The notes under the pieces were generated by a model. The model was not told the DNA's origin, did no database searches, and saw only the letters and a program-made list of their open reading frames with translations. 64,000 bases of DNA from the NCBI GenBank assembly GCA_027625915.1, contig JANTQA010000047.1:9300001-9364000 (forward strand), in the 5' to 3' direction. Shown here piece after piece: positions 23,418 through 35,185 of the stretch. The position numbers were made by a program, and so were the translations under genes. The number at the start of each line of letters is the position of its first letter. Within the stretch, counting starts at the first letter, position 1. The DNA comes from Anaeramoeba flamelloides. Its lineage: Eukaryota > Metamonada > Anaeramoebidae.

Positions 23418-24700
23418 TCTATTAATTTTTTTATTTTGAGTTTTAATATCGAATCTTCAATTCATTTGACCCTTTTTTCTTTCTTTTAATTTTGAATGAA
23501 ACCAAATCTATTTTTTTTTTTTTTTGAAAGTAATTTTTTTTTTTATAAAAACAAAATTTTGAATTACTCATTTCAATTATCTTGAAGATAGAAACAATTA
23601 TCGTTTGGAAAATTCCAATATGTGGATTTTCTTGTTTTTTTCTTGACTCTGATCCCAAAAAATCCTAATGTTAAGGAAAAAAATGAAAATAAAGAAATAA
23701 AAAAGATTCTTTTTTAATACATTTTAAAAAAAATTTATTATAATCAAAACTAACCATACAATTTTTTTATTAAGAGTTTTTTTTTGTTCTTTAATTAATC
23801 GAAATTTTTCTGTTCGTTTTCATGTATTTAGAATAATAAAAGTGTGAATTATAAATCAAAGAAAAAAATTTCAAACTGAGGGCATAAAAAGAAAAGATAT
23901 AAAACTTTTAAATGCCTCAAAATATCTCCATTGTTAGATTATAATAGCGAAAAAAACTTTATATTAGTCAAAAGGGTATCAAAAAAAAAAAAAAAATTTT
24001 TTCAAATATACATTTTTTTTTTTATAATAGAACTTTGAAGAATAAAATAAGAAATAAGTAGAATGATATAAAGTCTTTTTAAGTTAAAGTGGTTCATTTT
24101 TATAGAAAAAAAATGAAAATATTCTATGATTCTAATTTACGTGTTCTTACCAAAATATATTTTCAATTTTGGATCAAGATAATTTTTACTAATTTTGTTT
24201 TTTTTTTTTTTTTTTGCTTTTCCTTTTAAAAAATTAAATTTGAAAAAAAATGTTTTAAAGCTCCAAATCAACATTAAGAAATTCGTGGATTTGTTTTTTC
24301 TTTTAAAATTAAAGCATTTATTATTTAAAAATCTTATTGTTAACAATTTTTATTTTCTAAAGAAATTGAGAACTTTTGTACGAGATGTCCAATATGAAAG
24401 TACAGAAAAAAATTTTTTACGCGTTTTTTTTTTTTTTAATTTCAGGTTTTTTGAGGTATTTCTTTTCTGAATCTCAACTCTAATCCAAATTTTCTTATTT
24501 CTTTTATTTCCAAACAATCTAGTTTATTTTATTCAAAAAAAGTGAATTTTTCATTTTATCTCGTCGCTTTTGAGTGAAATGTGGTTTAGGTCGAAGAATA
24601 ATTGATATTATTATTATACAAAATGAAAAAAAAAGCAATATAAACTCTAATTCAAATTATTTAACATACCAAGATTTAATATTTGAAAATAATTATTATT
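23418..24700. other. Intergenic
   Basis: Downstream of the Arp10-like gene. Only low-complexity K/N/F frames; poly-T and poly-A tracts at about 23510, 23980 and 24200. Nothing else is seen. Confidence 0.45.
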
Positions 24701-24704
24701 TAAT

Positions 24705-25170
24705 CCGATTTTAAAAGAAATACTAAATTAAAACCATACACTAATTGAAATATTGACATTTGTTTTATAATTATAACACAAATCGAAAAATAAATAATTA
24801 TACTATTAAATTCATTGGTATTTTAAACAATTCGGAAAGAGCAAAACAAAAAAAAATGCATTGATAAATTTGTTGAAATTATATTGGTGATATATTGACC
24901 GATCAAATGGTTAGATACTTATAAATAATTTTATAGAGTTCTACGATTTCAAACAACCCAAATTTAACCTAATATCAAAATTTTTAGTAAAATTGATCAA
25001 AAGAAACAAGTTATGAAATTCAAAAAAAAAATAAAAACAAAATCAACTAAAAAATGAAAAAATGATTTTCATATTGTACAAAAATCAAAATTATTTCCAA
25101 TTTGAATGAAATTATATTATTGTGGTTGTAACGACTATTTTAATTATGTGTAAAATTTTGAATTTCAGGG
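24705..25170. mobile_element. Non-autonomous Tc1/mariner-type element, family M2, copy C
   Basis: Blocks shared with the other copies: AATACTAAATTAAAACCATACACTAATTG, GCATTGATAAATTTGTTGAAATTATAT, GACCGATCAAATGGTTAGATAC, AATTATTTCCAATTTGAATGAAATTAT and the end region TTAATTATGTGTAAAATTTTGAA. Ends are eroded and no target duplication is visible. Confidence 0.55.
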
Positions 25171-25836
25171 TATTTTCTTAAAAATTGAAAAACCACAAAT
25201 TTTGAGAATCTATTTAAAAACACAAAAATTTCTCTTTTGATCGCCAATTGAAGATTGAATATAATTCCAATAGAAATCCATATTATTTCTCTACAATTAT
25301 TTCCATTGTTTTAAATGAATTAAAATAACTTTTTTTTACAAAGTGGATTTTGATTTTGCAATGAAAAAAATTATAAAAAAAAACAAAAAAATGTACAAAA
25401 ATGTGCCAAAATGTGAAAAAATGATTTTATTTTTGAAATTTTCAAAAATAAAAATTATCAATATTTATTAAAATACATTTAAACATGGGTAATTTGTTTA
25501 CCATGAATTGGTCCATTTGATCCTAAAATGGTAAATATAAGATGTTCTATATTCTAAATAGGATGTCCGGTAGAAATAAGTATAATTATGGATAAAGTGG
25601 TGGATATAGCCGATCCATCTAAATTATCCGATAGAATGTTTTATTGAATGTAATAATTTCGTCATTATTGTTACATATTTTTAACATTTGGGTTATATTA
25701 GAAAAACTCAATATTATTCAAGATAAAAAAGTCTATAAAAAATATTTTTGAAAAGTTTTATTGTTTTATTTACATTTTCTAATTATTGTTAAAAACATCA
25801 AGTTCTTTTCTTTATTCTACAATTGAATATATATTA
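25171..25836. other. Intergenic
   Basis: The 25480-25680 segment is more complex than its neighbours (ACATGGGTAATTTGTTTACC, GGATGTCCGGTAG, GATATAGCCGATCCATC) but has no open frame or recognised element. Possibly a decayed insertion. Confidence 0.3.
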
Positions 25837-26866
25837 AACTCAATTCCAAAAATTGGGGCACACCTTCAAAATCAATTTAATTCCAAGAAAAGTGATATTT
25901 GACTCTTAAATAGAAACATTAGATATTAACAATCAATGTAAATAATTTTAAAGTTAATTATTTATCATTTTTTTTCATTATTTTTTGATTTTTGATTTTC
26001 AATATTTTTTTTGATTTTTTTTGGATTCTTTTTTTTTCAAAACTTTTAGAAAATCTCAAAATCACTTTAAAATGAAATTTAAAAGTTTTCATTCTGATCA
26101 CAAAAAATTTTTTTTTTTCTCTCTCAATAAGAAAAAAGATTCTTTTTTTATCGAGAAAAAAATTTTTTGAAAAAAAATCTTGATATGGTGTGCTAAGCAC
26201 ATGGCCTACAAACAGACCTTATAATCATTAATGGAAGTGTGAATACTGAATGTATTATTAATGATATTATCAAAAAAATCATATGTAATTCAACTCGCTA
26301 ATTCAGAATATGGTGAGTTGAAATGGATTTTCGAAAAGGATGGAGCTTGTCCACATACGTCAAAATTAAACTCAAACCTACTTAAATAGGGGATGTAATG
26401 TTCTGGACCCTTGACCCCCAATTCCACAAGATTTAAATCCAATTGGGAATTTGTGGATACTAAACTGAAAAATTGTAACCAAAAAACGAAGAAGAATTTT
26501 TAAAATTTTCACTAATGTATGAAATACTTTGAGTTGGGAAACCTAAAAAAATTAGTAAACTCTATATTTAAAAGGATAGATTTAGTTATCAAAAGATAAC
26601 CTGAATCTATTAATAGTTTTTATTAATTTTTCTTTCAATAAAAATGGATTTTTTGGTAACCGTGTTCCAAAAATAGGGGCACACTTTTTTTTATTTTTTC
26701 TTTTTTATTTTTCGAATTGAATTTTAAATTTACTATAAAATATATAAATAGTATTATTTAAATATTTTCCGGTCTTTTATTATTTTAATGTTTAAGTATC
26801 ATGTATTTTGAAGTATATTTTTATTAATGTAATTTTTTTTTGTGTCCTATTTTTTGGAATTGAGTT
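25837..26866. mobile_element. Tc1/mariner transposon, decayed, with TIRs
   Basis: A 1.03 kb element with ends AACTCAATTCCAAAAATTGG and the complement of TTTTTTGGAATTGAGTT, flanked by TA at 25835-25836 and 26867-26868, the hallmark Tc1/mariner target duplication. Transposase remnants on the plus strand include NGSVNTECIINDIIKK (about 26230-26285), KDGACPHTSKL (about 26335-26368) and PQDLNPIGNLW (about 26427-26460). These correspond to INGxVNxxxY, DNAxxHTSK and SPDLNPIENLW with the last catalytic region. The frame is interrupted several times, so the copy is dead. Its TIR is related to that of family M2, which suggests this lineage could have mobilised those elements. Confidence 0.82.
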
Positions 26867-26984
26867 TAGAACGTGCAGAAAGTAATAGAAAATTGGTATG
26901 AATTGGGGTTTTTCGAAAAAAATAATAATAATAAAATAATTATGAATATATAAAATTGAACAAATCCCAAATTGTAAACTAGAT

Positions 26985-27021
26985 TTCAAAAATTTTTGAC
27001 TCACTTTATTATCTTATTGAG

Positions 27022-27054
<33 letters not shown>

Positions 27055-27610
27055 GGGGGGGTTCCCGTATTCTTATCAAATAATTATTTTTAATTTTTGG
27101 ATCAGAAGAATTATTTTTAATTTTGTAAATTTTTGTTTTTTTTTCTATTTGTTTTTTTTTTTTTTCATTTTTTCTTTTTTATTTATTCTTCTATTTTGAA
27201 AAATTTTTATTTATCTTTTTTTTTTTTATTTTTTTTTTTTTTTCTTTTTTTTTTTTTGATAATTTTTTTTTTTTGAAAAAGATGGCGTAAAAAAAAAAAT
27301 AGAACTTTGAAAAGACAAATAATCCATAAAAAAATGAGCTAGTATAATTCCTTTTAAAATGAATTCAATTATTGACAACAAATCTTTTTATTTGCTTTTT
27401 TTCAGTGAAAATTTAGTAATAAAAAATAAAAACTGCTCATTTCAAAAAATATCACTTATTTTTTTCGATTTTTTAGTTTGATATTTTTTAATTTTTATAA
27501 TAACTTGTTTTTATATATTGGAAATGATTTAAAAGTGGATATACAGATTTATTATTATTTTTTTTGATTACAATAATTTTTTTAAGTTTTTAAATTCTTT
27601 TTTTTGAAAA
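26985..27610. repeat. LINE-derived repeat, copy 1 (with poly-T tract)
   Basis: Matches 59515-60040 over several blocks: AAAAATTTTTGACTCAC, TATTCTTATCAAATAAT, TTTTTTCAGTGAAAATTTAG, ACTGCTCATTTCAAAAA and GATTTAAAAGTGGAT. The other copy contains reverse-transcriptase-like residues just upstream, so I assign both to a LINE. Here a run of more than 30 T followed by seven G (about 27022-27060) interrupts the match. Confidence 0.5.
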
Positions 27611-28029
27611 TGATTTATAAAATGGTAATATTTTTTCTTATATGTGTTCTATGAAAAATAAAGGAGTGGAATCAACATCGTATATATTTTTTATCCACCT
27701 ACACTGGTTTAAGAATCAATTTTATATAACTGAAAATTTTATTTTTATTATTGAAAGTTTTTAGTGTTTTCGCAATTTGATTCTAATTTGTATAATTTAT
27801 GTAAACAAAATTCACAATCAAAAAAAAAAAAAAAATGAAGAAAAAAAATTGAAATTTTAGTAATTTGATAGTATTATCAAAATGTAACTAAAATATTTTT
27901 ATAACTGGTTTTCGACTTTTACAAGTTTGGAGCTCCAAAAATATTTGACAATAATAAAAAATCAAAATTATTAATTTAAAACTCAAAAATATTTAATTTA
28001 TCCCTCAAGCTGAACAATTCTAAAATTCA
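27611..28029. other. Intergenic
   Basis: AT-rich DNA between LINE fragments. No features are recognised. Confidence 0.4.
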
Positions 28030-28340
28030 GAACATTCACTAATTGCTTAAATAGATATAATTATGTAATTAATAAAAATTCAAATAAATTCTGTTCTTTA
28101 TGTCTAAAATATAAACAGAAGGAAATTATAGAAAATATTAAACACTTTTTATTGATATGTCCTTTCTATGAAAAAGATAGATTAATTTTTCACAATAAAT
28201 TAAAAGAAATAAATCTTAATGAAATAATTTTAAACTGTGATAGTTTGGAATTATTTTCATGAATTAATAATCGTGAAATCTATGATTTTACGCTTAAATT
28301 TATGAAAGGGGATTTAATTCTATTGGCAACTAGAGTGTAA
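28030..28340 (+). pseudogene. LINE ORF2 C-terminal fragment (Cys-His knuckle)
   Basis: A frame reads LKFRTFTNCLNRYNYVINKN, then KFCSLCLKY...IIENIKHFLLICPFYEKDR, one stop, then a protein-like tail to a TAA at 28338-28340. This is the CxxC-(x)n-H-xxxx-C knuckle that follows the reverse transcriptase in many non-LTR retrotransposons, preceded by the LxKFRTxxxxL stretch typical of that place. One in-frame stop and the missing 5' part show it is a truncated copy, as usual for LINEs. The plus-strand repeat at 26985-27610 may belong to the same insertion. Confidence 0.65.
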
Positions 28341-28669
28341 TTTACATTTCTTCAATAATAATAAAAGAAAAACTAACTTTATTTTTTTTATTTTTTTGTG
28401 AATTAATACTTCAGAAAGTTACAGTTTTTGTGAAAAATAATTATTTTCAAAAAAATTAAAAGAAAAATGTTTTGATTATATCTAAAACTATTCAAATTTT
28501 TGAAAAAATATCTATATATCTAATAATTAAGTAAAGGTGTCATTGATATCTAAAAAAATAAGAAAAAAAAACCATAAAAAATCAAAGTTAAAGGGACGAA
28601 TCAATTAAAAATAAAGTATTTATAGTATTTATAACAGAATAAAAAAATAGATATTATCTAACAAAATAT

Positions 28670-29290
28670 AAATTATATTTCTAAAAATGTAAATGTAACA
28701 TTATATATAACTTTAGATCAAAAACTATTAACCAAACTGTACATTGATTTTTTCAAAAATTATAAATTACCAACAACTGTACTTACTTGGGATCTGTAAA
28801 TAAACGATTTTTTGTCCATTGTGGTACAGTTTATAATGGGTGGATTGCATGAGTTTAAAGGACTTGAATGGATATTATGGGTCAAAAAATTTATTTTTGT
28901 AAGATCAAAATAAAAATCATTTTTTCATTTATTCACTTTACCTTTTTTTTTTTTTTTTTAGATTTTTTTTTAATTCCTAGTTTGCTTTACAAATTTATGT
29001 TTTTACCCAGTGACGATCGATCTTGTAATAAAAAAAAAATATAAAGTTATTGAAACAGTGAAAATGATTGTAGAGGAAATGATATTGATTTTTCTATTGG
29101 AATTTTCTTTGATTATCAAGTAAAGATCAAAATGAGCCTTGTTGTTTTTCTTAATAGGTTTTCCCTTAGAATTTGAGTTTTTTCTATTTTTTCGAAAATA
29201 TCTTGATTCATTAGTTTTACTTCCAACTGATTTCAACTATTCTCTGATTTGTATTCTTCTACAGTTTTCTTATTTAGTTTTTCAAAGGCT
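28670..29290 (+). repeat. Duplicated block R2, copy 1
   Basis: Similar to 33195-34085 in the same orientation. It begins with a short coding-like stretch (LYITLDQKLLTKLYIDFFKN) related to LDDKSVFKTI.YNLFKKY in copy 2. It continues through non-coding blocks: TTGAATGGATATTA, GTTATTGAAACAGTGAAAATGATTG, CCTTGTTGTTTTTC, AGAATTTGAGTTTTT and TTTGTATTCTTCTACAG. The coding-like part is interrupted in this copy. Confidence 0.6.
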
Positions 29291-29783
29291 AATTATAAAA
29301 AAAAATTGATATTTATAAAAAAAATTTTGCGTCACTTTCAAAAGCAAAGTTTATTTGATTAAAAAAATAAAAAGAATAAAAAATGAAAAATTTAAAGGTT
29401 TAAATATCTAGAAAAACATCTTTATTTGTAATATGTTTGTAAAGTTGCTTTTTGGTTTAAATGTAAATAATTAGTACTTTTATTGAAAAGTTTAAAAAAA
29501 TAAAAAATCTTTGGAAATTTTTCCAATAAAATGAAAAAATAGAAATTGTGAAAAAATATATTAAGAAGTTTCTTTTCTCAGAATAAAAAATTCTCATTAA
29601 GAAAAAAGAAAAAAGAAAAATGAAGAATGAAGAGTGGGGAAAAGGCCTATTAAAGGCAAAAACAAAAAGGGAAATCCTTCTCAATTATTCGAGAGGCTCA
29701 TGTAACTATCAGAAATTTTAGATAGTGAACGTTGAGGTTTTTTTCATAAAACCCAATTTGAAGGATTATTAAAAAAAGTTTAT
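29291..29783. other. Intergenic downstream of eS8
   Basis: AT-rich 3' flank of the eS8 gene. No gene or repeat is recognised. Confidence 0.45.
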
Positions 29784-30982
29784 TTATTTTTTTTTACGTG
29801 TTTTTAATTTATGAACATAAAAATCAAGTTCGGCACCTTCAAGAATATAACCATCACATCGTCCGCATTGACCTGGTCTTGAGCTGATTGATGCAAATAA
29901 TTTACCCTTTTTAAATTGATCGATGAGTTGTTTGCTGATGGTGTGTCCTTCTCTTCTTTTAACTTTCTTTTGGATGTATTTCTTCATTTTCTTTTTTCTT
30001 TCGTTTTTGTTTTTCCATTGTTGTCTCTATTAGTAACAAGTAAGTAGGAACAAGTGTGGAATTTTGGAAAATGAAAAAGTATTTAATTTTGTTTTGTTCC
30101 GTACGATTTTTGTTTTTTGATTTTTTTTTTTTTTGAGTTTTTTTTTTTGTTTTTTGATTTTTTTTTTTGATTTGTTTATTTGAAAAAAGAAAATGAAAAA
30201 TTAAAAACAATAAACCCAAAAAATTAAAAATATGAAATAAAGAAAGATATACTTACAAGTTGTTTTGGGTTTGGTTCTTCTTTTTTTTCTTCGCCTTCTT
30301 TTTCTTGTTTTACTTTTTCTTCTCCTTTTTTCTTTTTTAAATCACCAATGTTTTCACCATAAAATTGCTTGTACCATTGCTTGAATGGTGTGGCGTCAAT
30401 TACAACAATAGCTCCTTTAACAAGAGTTTTGGTTCTGACCAATTCATTGTTTGATGCATTATAAACAACATCTAAGATTCTTGTTTTTCTTGAGATTGCT
30501 TTTTGTTTTTAAATTTTTTTTTTTTATTTTTGTTGTTTGTTTTTTATATTTGTTGTTTGTTTTATTTTTATTTTTTTTTGTTTTTTTTAACAATTAAGAA
30601 CAAGAAAAAAAATTCAATAATTAGTATTTGTTCTCAATTCAAAAATGTAGGATCAATTTATGAAATTTTTTTTGAAAGAAAAAGATAAAAATAAAAAACA
30701 AAATAAAAAGCAAAATAATATGATAAAAAAAAATTTCTTTTTCAAAAAAAAAGAATGATCTTGTTACAAACCTTCAGATCCCCAAGACCAATTACCAGAA
30801 TCAAGACGAAGTGCTCGATATTTGGTGTTTCCACCATGGGTTCTCACTGGTCTGATCAATTTTGGTCCAAGTTTGGTATTTGCAGGTGGTCTTCCAATTC
30901 TTGCTTGTCTTTTTGATCTCCATTTCTTTCTTTTACCGCCAGTTAATTTTCTTTTTTTGTCCTTTGCTCTTGAAATACCCAT
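29784..30982 (-). CDS. RPS8: 40S ribosomal protein eS8 (RPS8)
   Basis: Small-subunit ribosomal protein, three exons: 30772-30982 (ATG at 30982), 30257-30498 and 29784-30026. Junctions are GTTTGT..AAAAAG in phase G|CA (Ala of GSEAISRK) and GTAAGT..AATAG in phase 0. Product 231 aa against about 208 in animals. N terminus [20 protein letters not shown], then [21 protein letters not shown], then [21 protein letters not shown] and [11 protein letters not shown], all eS8 hallmarks. The C terminus has [20 protein letters not shown] and ELDFYVHKL. The extra length is a lysine/glutamate-rich insert ([20 protein letters not shown], residues ~120-150) at the place where the eukaryotic expansion is variable. 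Codons are less AT-rich than the introns. eS8 binds 18S rRNA near the subunit platform in other eukaryotes. Complete and presumably functional. Confidence 0.97.
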
Positions 30983-31024
30983 TTGAAGGAATGTTTATAA
31001 ATGTAAGAAGAAATATCTAAAAAA
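30983..31024. promoter_or_regulatory. Short divergent 5' interval, eS8 / unknown gene
   Basis: Only 42 bp separate the eS8 ATG (minus) from the ATG of the plus-strand frame at 31025. If both genes are real they share a bidirectional core promoter, or their 5' UTRs overlap. No specific motif is identifiable. Confidence 0.3.
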
Positions 31025-31713
31025 ATGATTTTATTTTCTTATATATCACTACCAAAATCGCGGTCTCTGTGGAATTACATTTCACCAATTAAACTCCACT
31101 CAGCTTGTATCTATTGCAATTATTTTAGAAAAAATAATTTTAAAACCATTCAGCCAATTGACTTCAATTTTTTAAAAAAAAAAAACCAATTAAAGTACAT
31201 ATTCAAAAAATTTATGACAAAGGATAAAACTCAAAAGCATTTTAATCATTTTTTGAAACTTTATTCCATTCTAAATTTCTAATGGGATGAAATTAATTGT
31301 ATTGGTTTTAATTAAACATCAACCAATTTGTTATTTCAGAAGAAAATGAAGAAGAAAAAAAAAATAAAAAACAAAAGGAATCTGAGAATGGTACTTTTAG
31401 ATCTAAAAATATTCTAATGTGCCTCAAACATTTTCTGTGCAGCGTTCCCTTGGCCTTTCAAAATTCAAAAAGGTTTTTAAAAATGTTTCTCAAAAAAAGT
31501 TTCATCAATTCAAGCCTTCTAACAAAAAAAAATTTATTGATCCTGGGTGACTTTCCAAATATTGGCCAAAATAATTTCCCATGGTACACAGACTTTGCTT
31601 TCAAATATGTTTCCCCAAAATTTTACCAAAAAGCTATTCATAGAATTTACCGAAACAAAAACTTTGTCATCGATCCTCAAGCTATCCCAAAGTTTAGTAA
31701 AATATTTTTTTGA
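31025..31713 (+). CDS. Unidentified gene, splice unresolved
   Basis: Two long open frames on the plus strand. Frame 1 (31025-31282, ATG) starts MILFSYISLPKSRSLWNYIS, a basic/hydrophobic N terminus that could be a mitochondrial presequence. Frame 2 is open from 31312 to 31713, over 130 codons, improbable by chance in this composition. It can start after TTATTTCAG at 31340 with an acidic/basic stretch (ENEEEKKNKK), then FLKMFLKKSFINSSLL, NLLILGDFPNIGQNNFPWYT and AIHRIYRNKNFVIDPQAIPK. One in-phase join uses a GTACAT donor near 31194 and a TTTTAG acceptor near 31399; other joins are possible. A shorter minus-strand frame (31534-31788, with an ATG) overlaps it and cannot be wholly excluded. I recognise no family. 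Confidence 0.42.
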
Positions 31714-33084
31714 GAAGATTATTCCTTCCAAATATTTTCCCAACCTATTGAATAAGAAAAATTCTTGAACGAATCTTAAACTGTTCATATCAAGCTCTCT
31801 TCCAAATAAATCAAAATTATTACCAACGCCAAGAAAAAAAAAATTTGTTTCAAATTAGATCGAAAGAAGAAAAAAGAAAAGAAAACAAAACAAATTTTCA
31901 GTAAAAAAATTTTTTTGTCAATGACGTTCTCTTCTCAAATTATAAACAAAACCCAACAACAAAGGATAACAACCAATCTTAAACAAAATCCAAAAACCTA
32001 AAAAAAATACCCAAATTATTCATTTTTTAATATTTTACTTTTAATTTCTCATCACGTTGTGTTTGCCTTAGATGGACAAAGAATATTGTTCACCCTAGAG
32101 CTTATTACAAATTCCAAATGAGAACACAAACAAGAAGACAACATTTTGGAGGGTGCTTTATTTTAAAAAAAATTGAAACGAACAAAATCACCTACAAGAT
32201 CTCAAAGATGAAGATTAAGATGAAAAGTTTTTGATCAATTCAAAAAGTTGGTTCGTGTGTTGACAAATAAAGCCACAATTTTGGGTCAGCCAACGTAATC
32301 TTTCTTTCTTCAAATTATTTTTTTTTTATTTTTTTTTCTTATTTAAATCTTTTCCTTTTTTTATTTTTTTTGTAAATCCAGAAATACTTACTTTAAGCAC
32401 TACGTTTGTAATTCAACAAAAAGTCGATTTTTTCCAACTTTCTTTTTCATTTTTTAATATCACAGAAATCACAGAAACGATGCTGAAAAAAGAGGAAAAA
32501 TATTTTTTTTATCCTTATTGAATCTCACAGAATAAAATTTTGTGAGATTGGACAGCCACCAAACCTTGATATAAACACTTAGAATACTTTGAATTCCAAT
32601 TTAAAACATTGTCGTTAAAAGATTAATAAATCTTATTCATTTTATTTTTCATAGGTAACAGAGTAATTATTTAGACAAGGATACAATTAAACCCGATACA
32701 CAACTTTATTTATCAACTTTAGAGAACACGATAATGAAAAAAATTTTTCAAAAAAATTAAATATTTGCTAATTTTACCCTTTTTACTAACTTCAATTAGA
32801 ATAAAAACTATTAGTTAATAAAGGATCTTTGATCAAAAAATATTTTTAAAGATATTTTACTATTTTAGTTTGAAAAATCCAATTTTCTAGGTTCTATTAA
32901 GATTTTTTTTAATTTAATAGTAAAAAATTTGAAAACTTTTTTGATTCTAGATAAGTAGCCATTTTATCATATTTTAAAGTATTTTAAATCTGATGAATAT
33001 CTTTCAAATAGGGAATCAATTATTCAGACTATTAAAGAATTATTTATTTACATATTTTGAAAACAATATTTTTTCTTTGATTTT
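31714..33084. other. Intergenic
   Basis: No supported gene. A plus-strand frame at about 32028-32223 contains a protein-like stretch (CLRWTKNIVHPRAYYKFQMR...) of mixed composition without a start codon. The piece 32260-32310 also departs from simple AT sequence. These may be exon relics. The rest is AT-rich with T tracts around 32310-32380. Confidence 0.35.
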
Positions 33085-33086
33085 TC

Positions 33087-33170
33087 GTTAGGTTTTTTTT
33101 CTTTTTTTAATAAACGGAAAATTTAAGAAATTTTCGGTTTATTTCAAAAAAATAAAAAAAAAAAAACCTA
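33087..33170. repeat. Palindromic module P2
   Basis: GTTAGGTTTTTTTTCTTTTT..AATAAACGGAAAATTT, then AAATTTTCGGTTTATTTC.. and AAAAACCTAGTACACTT: self-complementary, matching modules at about 7.1, 7.65 and 60.3 kb. Confidence 0.75.
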
Positions 33171-33194
33171 GTACACTTTCAATATTTATCATCA

Positions 33195-34085
33195 GTTATT
33201 TTTTTTTTTTTGGTTTTTTTAGATGATAAGAGTGTTTTCAAAACTATTAGTTATAATCTCTTCAAAAAATATCCTAAAGTTGAGTTTAACGAAAATTCAT
33301 TGTCACACCCATTTAAAAATTTTTACCCGAAAATAGACGTTTTTTCTAGACTAGAGACTTTTAAAAATCGTAGTACTATTAACAACAATAAATACAACAC
33401 TGTCAAGATTTTTAAGAACTGGAATATCGATTATAAACTATTTTTCAGTCAAAGGGGCCCAATTGTAAAGGTATAATACATGTGTTTAAAGAGTTTGCAT
33501 GGATATTAGAAGAAAATTTTTATTTTGGAATTTTTTTCAAAATTGAAATCATTTTATCACATTTCTACACATTTTTGTTTTTTTTTTCGTTTTTTTTTTT
33601 GAAAACGTAATTGAGTTGCAAATAATTTTTTTATTGCAAGATCAATAGTCACTTGGTAAAAACGTGTTATTCTAAGGTTATTGAAACAGTGGAAATGATT
33701 GTTGAGAAATCATATTGATTTCTATTGGAATTCTATTCAATCTTAGATCCTGATATTTAATAATAAATGTGAAAATTTTACACATCATTTTCATTTCCTT
33801 TTTCAAATAGAGACCACAAATACCAACAAACTTCGTTTGGGGGCTTAATTTCTAAAAGAAAAATATGGAAAATGAAGTGAAAAATATTTCATATTTATTA
33901 TTCAAATACCAGTAGAAGTTCAAAACGAACCTTGTTGTTTTTCCCAATATGGCCTTGTCTCTAAGAATTTGAGTTTTTCAATTTTTAAGAAAATTTATTG
34001 ATTTATTAATTTTCTTTCAGACATATATCAACAATTCTTTGATGTGTATTATTCTGTTTTTTTCTTATTTGTTCTTCAAAGGTCA
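33195..34085 (+). repeat. Duplicated block R2, copy 2, with open exon-like frame
   Basis: Related to 28670-29290. After a TTTTTTAG acceptor at about 33221 the frame starts DKSVFKTISYNLFKKYPKVE and goes on NSLSHPFKNFYPKID and IFKNWNIDYKLFFSQRG, staying open for over 80 codons to 33476. A GTATAA donor-like site follows PIVK. No known domain. The corresponding stretch at 28.7 kb is interrupted, so this copy is better preserved. It could be an exon of a lineage-specific gene or coding DNA from an unrecognised mobile element. Copy 2 also carries an extra insert of about 170 bp around 33750-33920. Confidence 0.5.
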
Positions 34086-34087
34086 AT

Positions 34088-34288
34088 TACAGTCAGTTTC
34101 ACTTTTAAGGCACAAACTTTCAACCAAATTTAAGGCACAAAAAAATCTCAAATTAAGGCACAAGATTTCGAATTTTAATTTTTACAATTTATTTTTACTA
34201 GAATCTGAATTTTGTGCTTTAATTTGAGATTTTTTTTTGTGCCTTAAATTTCGTTGTTGTTTGTGCCTTAAAAGTGAAACTGACTGTA
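34088..34288. mobile_element. Hairpin MITE family M1, copy 3
   Basis: TA-flanked palindrome with ends CAGTCAGTTTCACTTTTAAG and CTTAAAAGTGAAACTGACTG; arms share the GGCACAAACTTTCAACCAAA and GGCACAAAAAAATCTCAAAT blocks. It sits at the downstream edge of block R2 copy 2. Confidence 0.92.
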
Positions 34289-35185
34289 TATAAAATAATT
34301 GATATTTGAAAAAAAACGTTGGGACCCTTTGACTGAAACAGAGTTTATTTTGAATAAACTCAATTAACAAGGATGAAATGATAATTGAAGTTGTAGTTTT
34401 ATGTAACTTTGTTTTTTTCAAAAATTTCATTTTCACCAATGAAATTTCAGTTAAAAAGATCCTTTTTTTTTTTTTGGTTTCTGGACCAATTTAGAAAAAG
34501 AAAATTACTCCAAAGATTTTTATTTTGAAGAAATCCCACTTTTTGTAATTTCTGATAGTTTGTATGTAAAAATAACCTTGAAACTTTAATCTTCTTTTAA
34601 AAAATATAAGAAAAATAAATCAAATATTGAATCCTTGAAAGATCTAAAAAATAATAGATCATTTATTTTATTTACACATATTTATTTAATTTTTTTTAAA
34701 ATTTAAAAGTTTAGATATTTTCTTTTTCAAATATTAAGAGTAAATCATTTTATTATTATTTAAATTATTTGATAATATCTATTATTATTTTTTAGAAGAA
34801 TAATTTATTTGAATTCTTTTTATTTGTTTGAAAATATTTAAAAAAGTGAGAAATGATTGTAAAGTTTATTGATATTTTTAATCTAAGAGTTAATAACCGA
34901 TTGAAAAAATTAAGATTGAATTGTTAATTATTGATTTAAAAAGCATTCAAATTAAAAAGTATTTATTTATAAATTCCCTGGAATTTTACAGGCTTTAAAA
35001 AAGTATTTTTTTTCGCAGAATTTTTGATTTCTTTGTTTGGTTTTTTTTCTCATATTTTTTTTAAAAAAAAAAATTGAAAAAAATTGATACTAAATCTGTT
35101 CTTTGGATAAATAAATTATATTTTTTCAATTTTAAAATAATTATTCTATTTTTTTTTTTTGAAATTAAGTAGATTTTTTTACTGG
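34289..35185. other. Intergenic, repeat island
   Basis: AT-rich spacer. No gene, RNA or repeat family member is recognised. Confidence 0.4.

Noticed and set aside
24137-24470. Opposed F/K-rich frames
   Set aside because: Both strands open only because of poly-T/poly-A; no ATG-based model, no domain.
25958-26200. 80-codon minus-strand frame
   Set aside because: Lies inside the decayed Tc1 element, on the strand opposite its transposase remnants, and is low-complexity.
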